A program made the translations under genes and the position numbers. The notes below the pieces were generated by a model that made no database searches, was not told the origin of the DNA, and saw nothing but the letters and a program-made list of their open reading frames with translations. A DNA stretch of 6,697 bases from Burkholderiales bacterium UBA1834. GTDB taxonomy: Bacteria; Pseudomonadota; Gammaproteobacteria; Burkholderiales; Burkholderiaceae_C. How positions within the stretch are numbered: position 1 is the first letter of the stretch; the number at the start of each line of letters is the position of its first letter. The stretch is taken from positions 35,727 to 42,423 of the forward strand of contig DDJC01000074.1 of NCBI GenBank assembly GCA_002339015.1. Reading direction: 5' to 3'. Shown here one piece after another: positions 1-6,697 of this stretch.

Positions 1-1782
1 CAGACCCGTGAGACCCGCCGCAACGTCCTGATGTACCTCCAGAACGAACGGGGCCAGCGCTACACCTTCCGTGTCAACTGCTCGCCCATCCTCGCGGCCG
101 ACAAGCCCCAAGGGGTGCTGATCAGCTTCCAGGACGTCACCGAACTGGAAGAAAAGGAAATCGCCCTGCAGGCCGCCAAGGAAGAAGCCGACGCCGCGAA
201 CCGCGCCAAGAGCGACTTCCTGGCCAACATGAGCCACGAAATCCGCACCCCGATGAACGCCATCCTGGGCTTCACCGAACTGCTGCGCCGCCGTGGCACC
301 ACCGGCCAGGCCGACGACCAGCGCCGCCATCTGGACACCATCCACGCCAGCGGCAAGCACCTGCTCGAACTGATCAACGACATCCTCGATCTGTCCAAGG
401 TCGAATCCGGCCGGCTGGAACTGGAGCTGGTGCGCTTCGCGCCGCACACTGTGGCCCATGACGTGGTGCAGGTGCTCGAAGTCAAAGCCCAGGAGAAAGG
501 CATTCGCCTGCAACTGGACTTGCCCGAGGCGCTGCCCGCCACTGTGCTCAACGACCCATCGCGCCTGCGCCAGATCCTCACCAACCTGGTCGGCAATGCC
601 ATCAAGTTCACGCAGCAAGGCCAAGTCACCGTCTCCCTGCGCCTGTTGACCATCGAGGGTACCTCGCGCCTGTGTGTCGACGTGAAGGACACCGGCGTGG
701 GCATACCGGCCGACAAGCTCGACGCTGTTTTCGAGCCCTTCACCCAGGCGGAAACATCGACCACCCGCCGCTTCGGCGGCACCGGCCTGGGCCTGACCAT
801 CAGCCGACGCTTCGCCCGTGCGATGGGCGGCGACATCATCGCCACCAGCGAGCCTGGCCAGGGCAGCACCTTCCACCTCTGGATCGACCCTGGCCCGCTC
901 AAAGGCGTGCCCATGCTGCCACCCGCCGAACTGCTGCGGCATGCCGATCGTCCCGCCGACAACATGCAAGCCTCGCACTGGCGCTTCCCAGCCCGGCGCA
1001 TCCTGGTGGTGGACGACGGCGCAGAGAACCGCGAGCTCGTCCGCCTGGTGCTGGAGGAGACCGGCCTGAGTGTGCGCGAGGCCGAGAACGGCCAGGTGGC
1101 CCTGGATGCCCTGCAGGCCGAAGCCTACGACCTGGTCTTGATGGACATGCAGATGCCCGTGATGGATGGCGTCACCGCCACCCGCCTGATCCGGGAGCGC
1201 GGCCTGCAGATCCCCGTGCTGGCGCTGACAGCCAACGCCATGAAGGGCTTCGAGCGCCGCATCCAGGAGGCCGGCTTCTCGGGTTTCCACATCAAGCCGC
1301 TCAACATCGACGGCCTGCTCCTGGACCTGGCCGACCGCCTGGGCGGTGAACGCGTACAGGGGCCTGCCCCTGTCGACGCCAGACCGGATTCGTCCCCTGC
1401 CGCCAGCCCGGCGACGGACGCCAGCCGCGACACCAGGCCCGTCGTGTCGCGGCTGTCCCAGCATCCCAAGCTGCGCAGAGTCGTGGCCAAGTTCATCGAC
1501 CAGTTCCCCACCAAGCAGAGCGCCATGGACACGGCCCTGGCACGCCAGGACCTGCAAGAGCTCGCACAACTTGCCCACTGGCTCAAGGGTGCCGGTGGCA
1601 GTGTGGGCTTCGACGACTACTTCGAGCCCTCTCGCGAGCTGGAAACGGCCTGTAAGGAAGGCGACCTCACCCAGGCGGGGCACTGGCTGCAGGCCATCCG
1701 AGCCATCGCTGCGCGCATGGTGCTCGATGCGCCGCCCGACGCCCACAACCCCTCCGACCATCCCACCGGAATCCACGCGTGA
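1..1782 (+). CDS. Hybrid sensor histidine kinase with receiver and Hpt domains (5' end missing)
   Basis: The frame is open from the first base, so the N-terminus lies outside the window; the ATG at 31 falls inside the tail of a PAS domain and is not a true start. Residues below count from that ATG. Visible parts are the PAS/PAC tail (to about 38), a charged coiled-coil linker (38-60), and a HisKA domain with H-box SHEIRTPMNA and phospho-accepting H69. The HATPase domain has an N-box with N185 and N189, G1 DTGVGI at 220-225, FEPF at 234-237 and GGTGLGL at 249-255. A receiver follows (D328/D329, phospho-acceptor D372, T400, K422), then a Pro/Ala/Asp-rich linker (about 440-472) and a C-terminal Hpt with AHWLKG and H516. 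All phosphotransfer residues are intact, so a His-Asp-His relay is expected, with final transfer to the regulator encoded next. The input signal and any membrane segments are not visible. Confidence 0.95.
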   Translation, partial: QTRETRRNVLMYLQNERGQRYTFRVNCSPILAADKPQGVLISFQDVTELEEKEIALQAAKEEADAANRAKSDFLANMSHEIRTPMNAILGFTELLRRRGTTGQADDQRRHLDTIHASGKHLLELINDILDLSKVESGRLELELVRFAPHTVAHDVVQVLEVKAQEKGIRLQLDLPEALPATVLNDPSRLRQILTNLVGNAIKFTQQGQVTVSLRLLTIEGTSRLCVDVKDTGVGIPADKLDAVFEPFTQAETSTTRRFGGTGLGLTISRRFARAMGGDIIATSEPGQGSTFHLWIDPGPLKGVPMLPPAELLRHADRPADNMQASHWRFPARRILVVDDGAENRELVRLVLEETGLSVREAENGQVALDALQAEAYDLVLMDMQMPVMDGVTATRLIRERGLQIPVLALTANAMKGFERRIQEAGFSGFHIKPLNIDGLLLDLADRLGGERVQGPAPVDARPDSSPAASPATDASRDTRPVVSRLSQHPKLRRVVAKFIDQFPTKQSAMDTALARQDLQELAQLAHWLKGAGGSVGFDDYFEPSRELETACKEGDLTQAGHWLQAIRAIAARMVLDAPPDAHNPSDHPTGIHA

Positions 1783-3542
1783 GCCCTCATTTTTCGCAAG
1801 ACAGCGCCCCCTGGGATGAAGCGCTGGTGATGATGGTCGATGACGAGGAACTCCTCACCGACGTCATCCAGACCCACCTCGAAGACGCAGGCTACACGCG
1901 CTTCGCGGCGTGCAACGAGCCTCTGGAAGCGCTCGCGCTGATCAGGGCGCGCCGCCCGGACGTGCTGCTGCTCGACCTGATGATGCCCGGCATCTCCGGG
2001 TTCGACATCCTGGCGGCCGTTCGCGCCGACGCCGAGCTGCAATACACGCCCGTGGTGGTGCTGACGGCCGCCAGCGACCCGGCCACCAAGCTGCGCGCCC
2101 TGGAACTGGGCGCCTCGGAGTTCCTGGCCAAGCCGGTGGATGCCAGCGAGCTGGTCCTGCGCATGCGCAACACCCTGGCCTTCAAGCGCTACCAGGACCG
2201 GCTGGCCTATGTCGACCCCGTCACCGGCCTGGCCAACCGCGACCGATTCACCAAGCGGCTGGAGGGCCTGCTGCCTCACGTGCTGGCCCGCAAGGACGGC
2301 GCCATCGGACTGCTGCACCTGAGCTGCGAACAGGTCCGCCAGACCCGCGAAACGCTGGGCTCTCGGGCCACCGACACCCTGCTGCGCCAGATTGCCCAGC
2401 GCCTGGGTGCCCTGCTCGCCGGCCAACCCGGCCTGGAGCGCCTGAGCGCCGACGCCCTTGACTTGGCACGTGTAGGCGACCAGGACTTCGCCCTGCTGAT
2501 GCCCGACCTGGCCCATGCCGAGAGCGCAGCCGACCTGGCCAAACAGTGCCTGCAGGTGCTGGCCGATCCCATCGAGGTCGAAGGCCACGCCATCTTCCTG
2601 AGCGCCAGCATCGGCATCGCCCTGGCTCCCGCCGACGGGCGCCACGCCGACAGCCTGCTCAAGAGCGCGGACATGGCCTGCTCCAAGGCCCAGGCATCCA
2701 ACGGCAAGACGCGCTATGAATTCTTCTCGGAAGAGATGACCGCGCGCTCGCTGGAGCGGCTCACGCTGACCCACCAGTTGCGCCTCGCCCTGGAGCGCAA
2801 CGAACTGCGCCTGCACTACCAGCCCAAGGTCTGCCTGCGCACCGGCGCCATCAAAGGCGCCGAGGCCCTTGTTCGCTGGCAGCATCCGGAGCACGGCCTG
2901 CTGCTGCCGGGCCGGTTCATCACCGTGGCCGAAGAATCCGGCCTGATCGGCGATATCGGTGCCTGGGTGCTCGACGAGGCCTGCCGCCAGGCCAACATCT
3001 GGCGCACCGAGGGGCTGGACCAACTCAAGATCGCCGTGAACGTGGCGCGCCCGCAGTTCGAGGATGGCCAGCTCTGCACCCGCCTGCAGCACCTGCTGCA
3101 CAGCACCGGCCTGCCGCCCTCCTGGCTGATGATGGAGCTGACCGAAAGCATGCTGGTGCAGGATGCTGCCAAGGCACTGCAGCAAATGCACGACCTGCGC
3201 GCCCTGGGCGTGGGCCTGTCCATCGACGACTTCGGCACGGGGTATTCGTCGCTGAGCTACCTCAAGCGCTTCCCGGCCAGCGAGCTGAAGGTGGACCGTT
3301 CCTTCATCATCGATTTGCCCAAGCACGACAAGGACCGCGCCATCGTGCAGACCGTGGTCACGCTGGGGCACAGCCTGGGCATGGACGTGGTCGCCGAGGG
3401 CATCGAAACCCCTGAGCAGCACCGCATCCTGCAGCACATCGGCTGCGATGTGTTCCAGGGCTTCCTGTTCAGCAAGGCCGTGCCGCCAGAGCAGTTCGAG
3501 GCGCTGGTGCGAATGAACCTCCAACAGCCGCTGGCGGTGTGA
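1779..3542 (+). CDS. Response regulator, REC-GGDEF(degenerate)-EAL, predicted cyclic di-GMP phosphodiesterase
   Basis: The 587-residue protein starts at a GTG that overlaps the kinase stop (GTGA), which implies translational coupling; the next in-frame ATG (1830) would cut into the receiver. The receiver (about 15-130) has D21/D22, phospho-acceptor D66 in DLMMPG, T96 and K118-P119. The GGDEF-like domain (about 142-315) keeps DPVTGLANR, but the signature reads GDQDF (233-237). The metal-binding stretch after the first strand is LHLSCEQ instead of the usual D-x-D-x-F-K pattern, and the RxxD inhibitory site is absent, so cyclase activity is unlikely. The EAL domain (about 330-580) keeps E362-A-L, N421, E453 in ELTES, D483/D484 in DDFGTGYSS, K504, E540 and Q560, so it should hydrolyse cyclic di-GMP to pGpG. 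The protein looks soluble. Phosphorylation by the upstream Hpt domain is inferred from gene order. Confidence 0.95.
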   Translation: MSPHFSQDSAPWDEALVMMVDDEELLTDVIQTHLEDAGYTRFAACNEPLEALALIRARRPDVLLLDLMMPGISGFDILAAVRADAELQYTPVVVLTAASDPATKLRALELGASEFLAKPVDASELVLRMRNTLAFKRYQDRLAYVDPVTGLANRDRFTKRLEGLLPHVLARKDGAIGLLHLSCEQVRQTRETLGSRATDTLLRQIAQRLGALLAGQPGLERLSADALDLARVGDQDFALLMPDLAHAESAADLAKQCLQVLADPIEVEGHAIFLSASIGIALAPADGRHADSLLKSADMACSKAQASNGKTRYEFFSEEMTARSLERLTLTHQLRLALERNELRLHYQPKVCLRTGAIKGAEALVRWQHPEHGLLLPGRFITVAEESGLIGDIGAWVLDEACRQANIWRTEGLDQLKIAVNVARPQFEDGQLCTRLQHLLHSTGLPPSWLMMELTESMLVQDAAKALQQMHDLRALGVGLSIDDFGTGYSSLSYLKRFPASELKVDRSFIIDLPKHDKDRAIVQTVVTLGHSLGMDVVAEGIETPEQHRILQHIGCDVFQGFLFSKAVPPEQFEALVRMNLQQPLAV

Positions 3543-3549
3543 GTACGCT

Positions 3550-3569
3550 GGGCCGGCCGGAACCGGCCC
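3550..3569. terminator. GC-rich hairpin between convergent genes, possible bidirectional terminator
   Basis: GGGCCGG at 3550-3556 pairs perfectly with CCGGCCC at 3563-3569 around a six-base loop. It sits eight bases after the regulator stop and 16 bases beyond the decarboxylase stop, so it could serve both transcripts. No T-run follows on either strand, so this is not a classical intrinsic terminator. It may only slow the polymerase, or be a chance product of GC-rich DNA. Confidence 0.35.
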
Positions 3570-3585
3570 GTGCGTTGCCCGGTGG

Positions 3586-5856
3586 CTACTCGGCCGGCTG
3601 CGCCACGCAGTCCACGTAGTAGCGCGTCACACCGCCTGGCAGCTCTTCGCCGACCAGGCCGTGCACATCGGTCGCGAAGCCCGGGAAGGCATCGTTGAAC
3701 TCGCGCGTGAACTTCAGGAAATCGCAGATCTTCTTGTTGAAGCGCTCACCCGGCACCAGCAGTGGGATGCCCGGTGGGTACGGCGTCAGCAGCGAGGTCG
3801 TGATGCGGCCTTCCAGCTGGTCGATGCTCACGCGCTCTGTCTGGCGGCGCGCGATGTGGGCATAGGCGTCGCTGGGCGTCATGGCCGGCTGCAGGTCCGA
3901 CAGGTACATCTCCGTTGTCAGGCGCGCGATGTCGCCCTTGGCGTACATCTCGTGGATGCTCTGGCACAGGTCACGCAGGCCCATGCGCTCGTACTTGGGG
4001 TGTTTCTTGCAGAAATCGGGCAGCACGCGCCACATCGGGGCGTTCTTGTCGTAGTCGTCCTTGAACTGCTGCAGCGCGGTCAGCATGGTGTTCCATCGGC
4101 CCTTGGTGATGCCGATGGTGAACATGATGAAGAAGCTGTACAGGCCCGTCTTCTCGACCACCACACCGTGCTCGGCCAGGTACTTGGTGACGATGGCCGC
4201 CGGAATGCCCGTCTTGGCGAACTTGCCGGACACGTCCAGACCCGGGTTGATGATGGTGGACTTGATCGGGTCCAGCATGTTGAAGCCTTCGGCCAGGTTG
4301 CCGAAGCCATGCCACTTCTCGTTGGCCTCGAGCACCCAGTCTGCAGGCTTGATATCGTCGTTGGAGAGCTTGTCCGGGCCCCAGACCTTGAACCACCAGT
4401 CCTTGCCGTACTCCTTGGTCACCTTGCGCATGGCACGGCGGAAATCCAGCGCTTCCTTGATGCTTTCTTCGACCAGCGCGGTGCCGCCGGGCGGCTCCAT
4501 CATGGCCGCCGCCACGTCGCACGACGCGATGATCGCGTACTGCGGGCTGGTGGAGGTATGCATCAGGTAGGCCTCGTTGAAGAGGTTGCGGTCCAGCTTG
4601 CGCGTCTGCGAATCCTGCACCAGCACCTGCGAGGCCTGGCTGATGCCGGCCAGCAGCTTGTGGGTGGATTGCGTGGCGTAGACCAATGCTTCCTTCGGGC
4701 GCACGCGGCCCTTGCCCATGGCATGGTAGGTGCCATAGAACTTGTGGAAAGCGGCGTGCGGCAGCCAGGCTTCGTCGAAGTGGAGTGTGTCGATCCAGCC
4801 GTCCAGCGTGGACTTGATGGTCTCGGTGTTGTAGAGCACGCCGTCATAGGTGCTCTGCGTGATCGTCAGGATGCGCGGCTTGACCTTCTTCGGGTCCACC
4901 GCCTTGAGCAAGGGGTTGTTGGCGATTTTCTTGCGGATCGTGGCCGGCTCGAACTCGCTGCGCGGGATCGGCCCGATGATGCCGTAGTGGTTGCGCGTGG
5001 GCGTCAGGAACACCGGTACCGCGCCCGTCATGATGATCGAGTGCAGGATGGACTTGTGGCAGTTGCGGTCCACCACGACCACGTCGCCCGGGGCCACGGT
5101 GTGGTGCCACACCATCTTGTTGGAGGTGGAGGTGCCGTTGGTGACGAAGAAGCAGTGGTCGGCATTGAAGATGCGCGCGGCGTTCTTCTCACTCTCGGCC
5201 ACCGGGCCGGTGTGGTCCAGCAACTGGCCCAGCTCTTCCACGGCATTGCACACGTCGGCGCGCAGCATGTTCTCGCCGAAGAACTGGTGGAACATCTGGC
5301 CCACCGGGCTTTTCAGGAACGCCACGCCGCCGGAGTGCCCGGGACAGTGCCAGGAGTAGGAGCCGTCCTGCGCGTAGTCCATCAGCGCCTTGAAGAACGG
5401 CGGTGCCAGCGAATCCACATACGAACGCGCCTCACGGATGATGTGGCGGGCCACGAACTCCGGCGTGTCCTCGAACATGTGGATGAAACCGTGCAGCTCG
5501 CGCAGGATCTCGTTGGGGATGTGCTCGGAGGTGCGCGTCTCGCCGTACAGGTAGATGGGGATTTCGGCGTTCTTGAAGCGGATCTCGCTCACGAAAGCCC
5601 GCAGGGCCTTGAGCGCTGCGTCCACCTCGGCCTTGGAGCCGCTGCCGAACTCCTCGTCGTCGATCGACAGGATGAAGGCACTGGCCCGGCTCTGCTGTTG
5701 CGCGAACTGCGACAGATCACCATAACTGGTCACGCCCAGCACCTCGAAGCCCTCTTTCTGGATGGCGTCGGCCAGGGCGCGGATGCCCAGACCCGAGGTG
5801 TTCTCGGAGCGGAAGTCCTCGTCGATGATGACGATGGGGAAGTGGAATCTCAGCAT
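3586..5856 (-). CDS. PLP-dependent Orn/Lys/Arg decarboxylase (fold type III)
   Basis: This is a 756-residue cytoplasmic enzyme that should decarboxylate a basic amino acid (lysine, arginine or ornithine) to the matching polyamine precursor (cadaverine, agmatine or putrescine). Residues about 1-140 form the receiver-like wing domain, starting MLRFHFPIVIIDEDF. The PLP core holds WHCPGHSGG (169-177), a phosphate-binding TNGTSTSNK (239-247), HFDEAW with PLP-contacting D361 (359-364), and the Schiff-base lysine K400 in STHK. The C-terminal domain includes TPYPPGIPLLVPGER (691-705). The frame extends to an ATG at 5931, but the extra 25 residues look non-coding and the family pattern begins at the ATG at 5854-5856; a G-rich run lies just before it, not a strong Shine-Dalgarno. 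Length and motifs resemble AdiA and Pseudomonas LdcA more than the shorter LdcI. Substrate cannot be set from sequence alone. The gene appears monocistronic, with no adjacent antiporter in view. Confidence 0.93.
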   Translation of the reverse strand: MLRFHFPIVIIDEDFRSENTSGLGIRALADAIQKEGFEVLGVTSYGDLSQFAQQQSRASAFILSIDDEEFGSGSKAEVDAALKALRAFVSEIRFKNAEIPIYLYGETRTSEHIPNEILRELHGFIHMFEDTPEFVARHIIREARSYVDSLAPPFFKALMDYAQDGSYSWHCPGHSGGVAFLKSPVGQMFHQFFGENMLRADVCNAVEELGQLLDHTGPVAESEKNAARIFNADHCFFVTNGTSTSNKMVWHHTVAPGDVVVVDRNCHKSILHSIIMTGAVPVFLTPTRNHYGIIGPIPRSEFEPATIRKKIANNPLLKAVDPKKVKPRILTITQSTYDGVLYNTETIKSTLDGWIDTLHFDEAWLPHAAFHKFYGTYHAMGKGRVRPKEALVYATQSTHKLLAGISQASQVLVQDSQTRKLDRNLFNEAYLMHTSTSPQYAIIASCDVAAAMMEPPGGTALVEESIKEALDFRRAMRKVTKEYGKDWWFKVWGPDKLSNDDIKPADWVLEANEKWHGFGNLAEGFNMLDPIKSTIINPGLDVSGKFAKTGIPAAIVTKYLAEHGVVVEKTGLYSFFIMFTIGITKGRWNTMLTALQQFKDDYDKNAPMWRVLPDFCKKHPKYERMGLRDLCQSIHEMYAKGDIARLTTEMYLSDLQPAMTPSDAYAHIARRQTERVSIDQLEGRITTSLLTPYPPGIPLLVPGERFNKKICDFLKFTREFNDAFPGFATDVHGLVGEELPGGVTRYYVDCVAQPAE

Positions 5857-6021
5857 GGGGCCCCCGGGGTGCGGCACAAAAAAGCAGAAAGCGCGAAGTG
5901 TAGGGCTCTTGGATGACATCCGCAGCAGCAATTTGTGCCCTGGTGCTGCTTGTACGCATCGATGTGCTTACACTAGGATGTCGAAAAGCTCCTTCCGCCA
6001 ATGGGGCGGGCACAAGAAACC
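5857..6021. promoter_or_regulatory. Divergent intergenic region, promoters for decarboxylase and nfeD-like gene
   Basis: This 165-base gap separates the two divergent starts and must hold at least the rightward promoter. On the + strand TACACT at 5969-5974 is a plausible -10 box, 47 bases before the nfeD-like start; no good -35 sits at 16-18 bases. On the - strand TACACT (5897-5902) is a -10-like match, also without a convincing -35. An interrupted palindrome GGATGACATCC lies at 5911-5921. Promoter positions are weak guesses; the role as a divergent control region follows from gene orientation. Confidence 0.5.
5951..5972. promoter_or_regulatory. Imperfect palindrome, candidate operator
   Basis: The left arm TGTACGCA (5951-5958) and the right arm TGCTTACA (5965-5972) are inverted repeats with seven of eight positions matching, around a six-base spacer. 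A nested perfect palindrome CATCGATG lies at 5957-5964. The right arm overlaps the -10-like TACACT at 5969-5974, where a repressor would block transcription of the nfeD-like gene. No specific regulator family can be named. Confidence 0.3.
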
Positions 6022-6447
6022 ATGGAAGATTCGACCCTGTGGTGGCTGGTGGCGGGTCTGCTCGTCGCGGCCGAACTGGTCACCGGCACCTTCTACCTGC
6101 TGATGCTGGCACTCGGGGCCGCTGCCGGGGCCGTGGGGGCCCATCTGGGCTTGCCCCTCGCCGCCGAGGTCGCGCTCGCTGGCGTGGTGGGAGGCGGCGC
6201 ATCGGCCCTCTGGCACATCGTCCGCCGCAAGCGCCAGGGCGCGGGTTCGGGCATGGACACCCTGCTGGATGTCGGCCAGACCGTGCAGGTGGCCGCCTGG
6301 CAACCCGATGGCTCCACCCAGGTGCATTACCGGGGCGCCCAATGGAGCGCCCGTCTGGCGCCTCACGCCATCGTTCCGCTTCCTCAACCCGGCACGCACC
6401 GCATCACCGGCGTGCAGGGCTCGCAATTGCTCCTGGAGAAGCTCTAG
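6022..6447 (+). CDS. Short NfeD-family membrane protein
   Basis: The 141-residue protein has hydrophobic segments at about 6-20, 23-42 and 47-67, then a basic patch RRKRQ (68-72). A C-terminal soluble domain of about 79-141 is rich in strands, consistent with the NfeD OB-fold (LLDVGQTVQV to QLLLEKL). It lacks the ClpP-like protease domain of long NfeD proteins, so it is the short type, like E. coli YbbJ. Such proteins pair with SPFH/stomatin proteins in membrane microdomains, and an SPFH gene follows after one base. I chose the ATG at 6022 because the hydrophobic N-terminus MEDSTLWW begins there; an in-frame ATG at 6001 would add seven polar residues with no better ribosome site. The exact biochemical role of the family is not settled. 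Confidence 0.85.
   Translation: MEDSTLWWLVAGLLVAAELVTGTFYLLMLALGAAAGAVGAHLGLPLAAEVALAGVVGGGASALWHIVRRKRQGAGSGMDTLLDVGQTVQVAAWQPDGSTQVHYRGAQWSARLAPHAIVPLPQPGTHRITGVQGSQLLLEKL
6435..6440 (+). promoter_or_regulatory. Shine-Dalgarno for the SPFH gene
   Basis: GGAGAA lies eight bases before the ATG at 6449, within the last codons of the nfeD-like gene. It fixes the SPFH start and supports co-translation of the pair. Confidence 0.65.
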
Positions 6448-6448
6448 C

Positions 6449-6691
6449 ATGCTCGAGACCGCGCTCATCATCCTTGTCATCGCCATCGTTTTCACGGTTC
6501 AGGCCGTCAAGGTGGTGCCTCAGCAAAGCGCCTGGGTGCTCGAAAGGCTGGGCAAGTACCACGGCACCCTCACTGCAGGCCTGAACATCGTGCTGCCCTT
6601 CATCGACCGGGTCTCCTACAAGCATTCGCTCAAGGAAGTGCCGCTGGACGTGCCCAGCCAGGTCTGCATCACCAAGGTTCTTAGGGGGTAA
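6449..6691 (+). CDS. SPFH/stomatin-like (band 7) protein, truncated after about 76 residues
   Basis: The ATG is one base past the nfeD-like stop and has a good ribosome site. Residues 1-20 form one N-terminal membrane segment (MLETALIILVIAIVFTVQAV). The start of the SPFH domain follows: VVPQQSAWVLERLGKYHGTL, then GLNIVLPFIDRV and EVPLDVPSQVCITK, all typical of paraslipin/QmcA-type stomatins that oligomerise on the inner membrane with NfeD partners. Family members are about 300 residues long and normally continue after CIT(K/R) with a DNTQ-like stretch and a long SPFH core. Here the frame reads only VLRG and then TAA at 6689-6691. The last bases (from about 6677) do not match the family in any frame, so the gene is broken by an insertion or by an assembly join. 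As seen it encodes only 80 residues and should be non-functional. Confidence 0.8.
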   Translation: MLETALIILVIAIVFTVQAVKVVPQQSAWVLERLGKYHGTLTAGLNIVLPFIDRVSYKHSLKEVPLDVPSQVCITKVLRG

Positions 6692-6697
6692 CTTTTA
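6677..6697. other. Unrelated sequence at right edge, probable insertion or contig junction
   Basis: The final 21 bases, beginning GTTCTTAGGGGGTAAC, interrupt the SPFH gene. Eight of the 21 are G or C, well below the flanking coding DNA. They could be the outer end of an insertion sequence or transposon whose body lies beyond the window, but too little is present to name a family or to see a matching inverted repeat or target duplication. Confidence 0.45.

Noticed and set aside
60..1001. A 313-codon open frame on the - strand inside the kinase gene
   Set aside because: It is Ser/Arg-rich with no domain, and lies fully within the HisKA and HATPase coding sequence.
1617..3524. A 635-codon open frame on the - strand, antisense to the REC-GGDEF-EAL gene
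   Set aside because: The composition is low in hydrophobic structure and rich in Gln, Gly and Ala, with no recognisable motif. The opposite strand encodes well-conserved domains over the whole stretch.
5870..5892. A-rich run (CACAAAAAAGCAG) considered as a T-tract terminator on the - strand
   Set aside because: It lies just upstream of the decarboxylase start and no stable hairpin precedes it on that strand.
3661..5916. A 751-codon open frame on the + strand, antisense to the decarboxylase
   Set aside because: Its translation is rich in His, Val, Arg and Gly with no domain pattern, and it mirrors the codon bias of the strongly recognised decarboxylase. High-GC genes often leave such long open antisense frames.
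5857..5931. A 25-residue N-terminal extension of the decarboxylase from the ATG at 5931
   Set aside because: The extension does not fit the family, which begins with the (M)xFxFPIVIIDEDF strand, and it would occupy the divergent promoter region.
6001..6021. Earlier in-frame ATG for the nfeD-like gene
   Set aside because: It adds only seven polar residues, has no better ribosome site, and NfeD proteins of this type start almost directly with the first membrane helix.

Overview
The window looks like chromosomal DNA from a high-GC betaproteobacterium. Burkholderiales, perhaps Comamonadaceae, is my best guess. It rests on strong G/C third-position bias, the style of the decarboxylase N-terminus, and the NfeD/stomatin pair. 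This is recognition from memory, not a database match. Five protein-coding genes fill nearly everything. No tRNA, rRNA, CRISPR array or complete mobile element is visible.

Left block (1-3542, + strand): the 3' part of a hybrid sensor histidine kinase (PAS tail, HisKA, HATPase, receiver, Hpt) overlaps by four bases (GTGA) with a response regulator of REC-GGDEF-EAL architecture. The kinase's Hpt domain probably passes phosphate to the regulator's receiver. The GGDEF domain is degenerate and the EAL domain keeps its catalytic residues. The expected output is therefore signal-controlled breakdown of cyclic di-GMP, which would influence motility, adhesion or biofilm.

Middle block (3586-5856, - strand): a full-length, PLP-dependent Orn/Lys/Arg decarboxylase of 756 residues, convergent with the regulator gene. 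A GC-rich hairpin lies in the 43-base gap between the two stop codons.

Right block (5857-6697): a 165-base divergent intergenic region with an imperfect palindrome and a -10-like box leads into a short NfeD-type membrane protein. One base after its stop codon comes an SPFH/stomatin-like protein, which is the usual NfeD partner. The SPFH reading frame is clearly homologous for about 76 residues. It then switches abruptly to unrelated, AT-richer sequence and stops, some 20 bases before the window ends. This break is the most unusual thing in the window. It is best explained by an element inserted in the gene just at the edge, or by an assembly join.

Apart from that junction, these are ordinary housekeeping and signalling genes. 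I do not see evidence for a new defence or mobile system inside the window.
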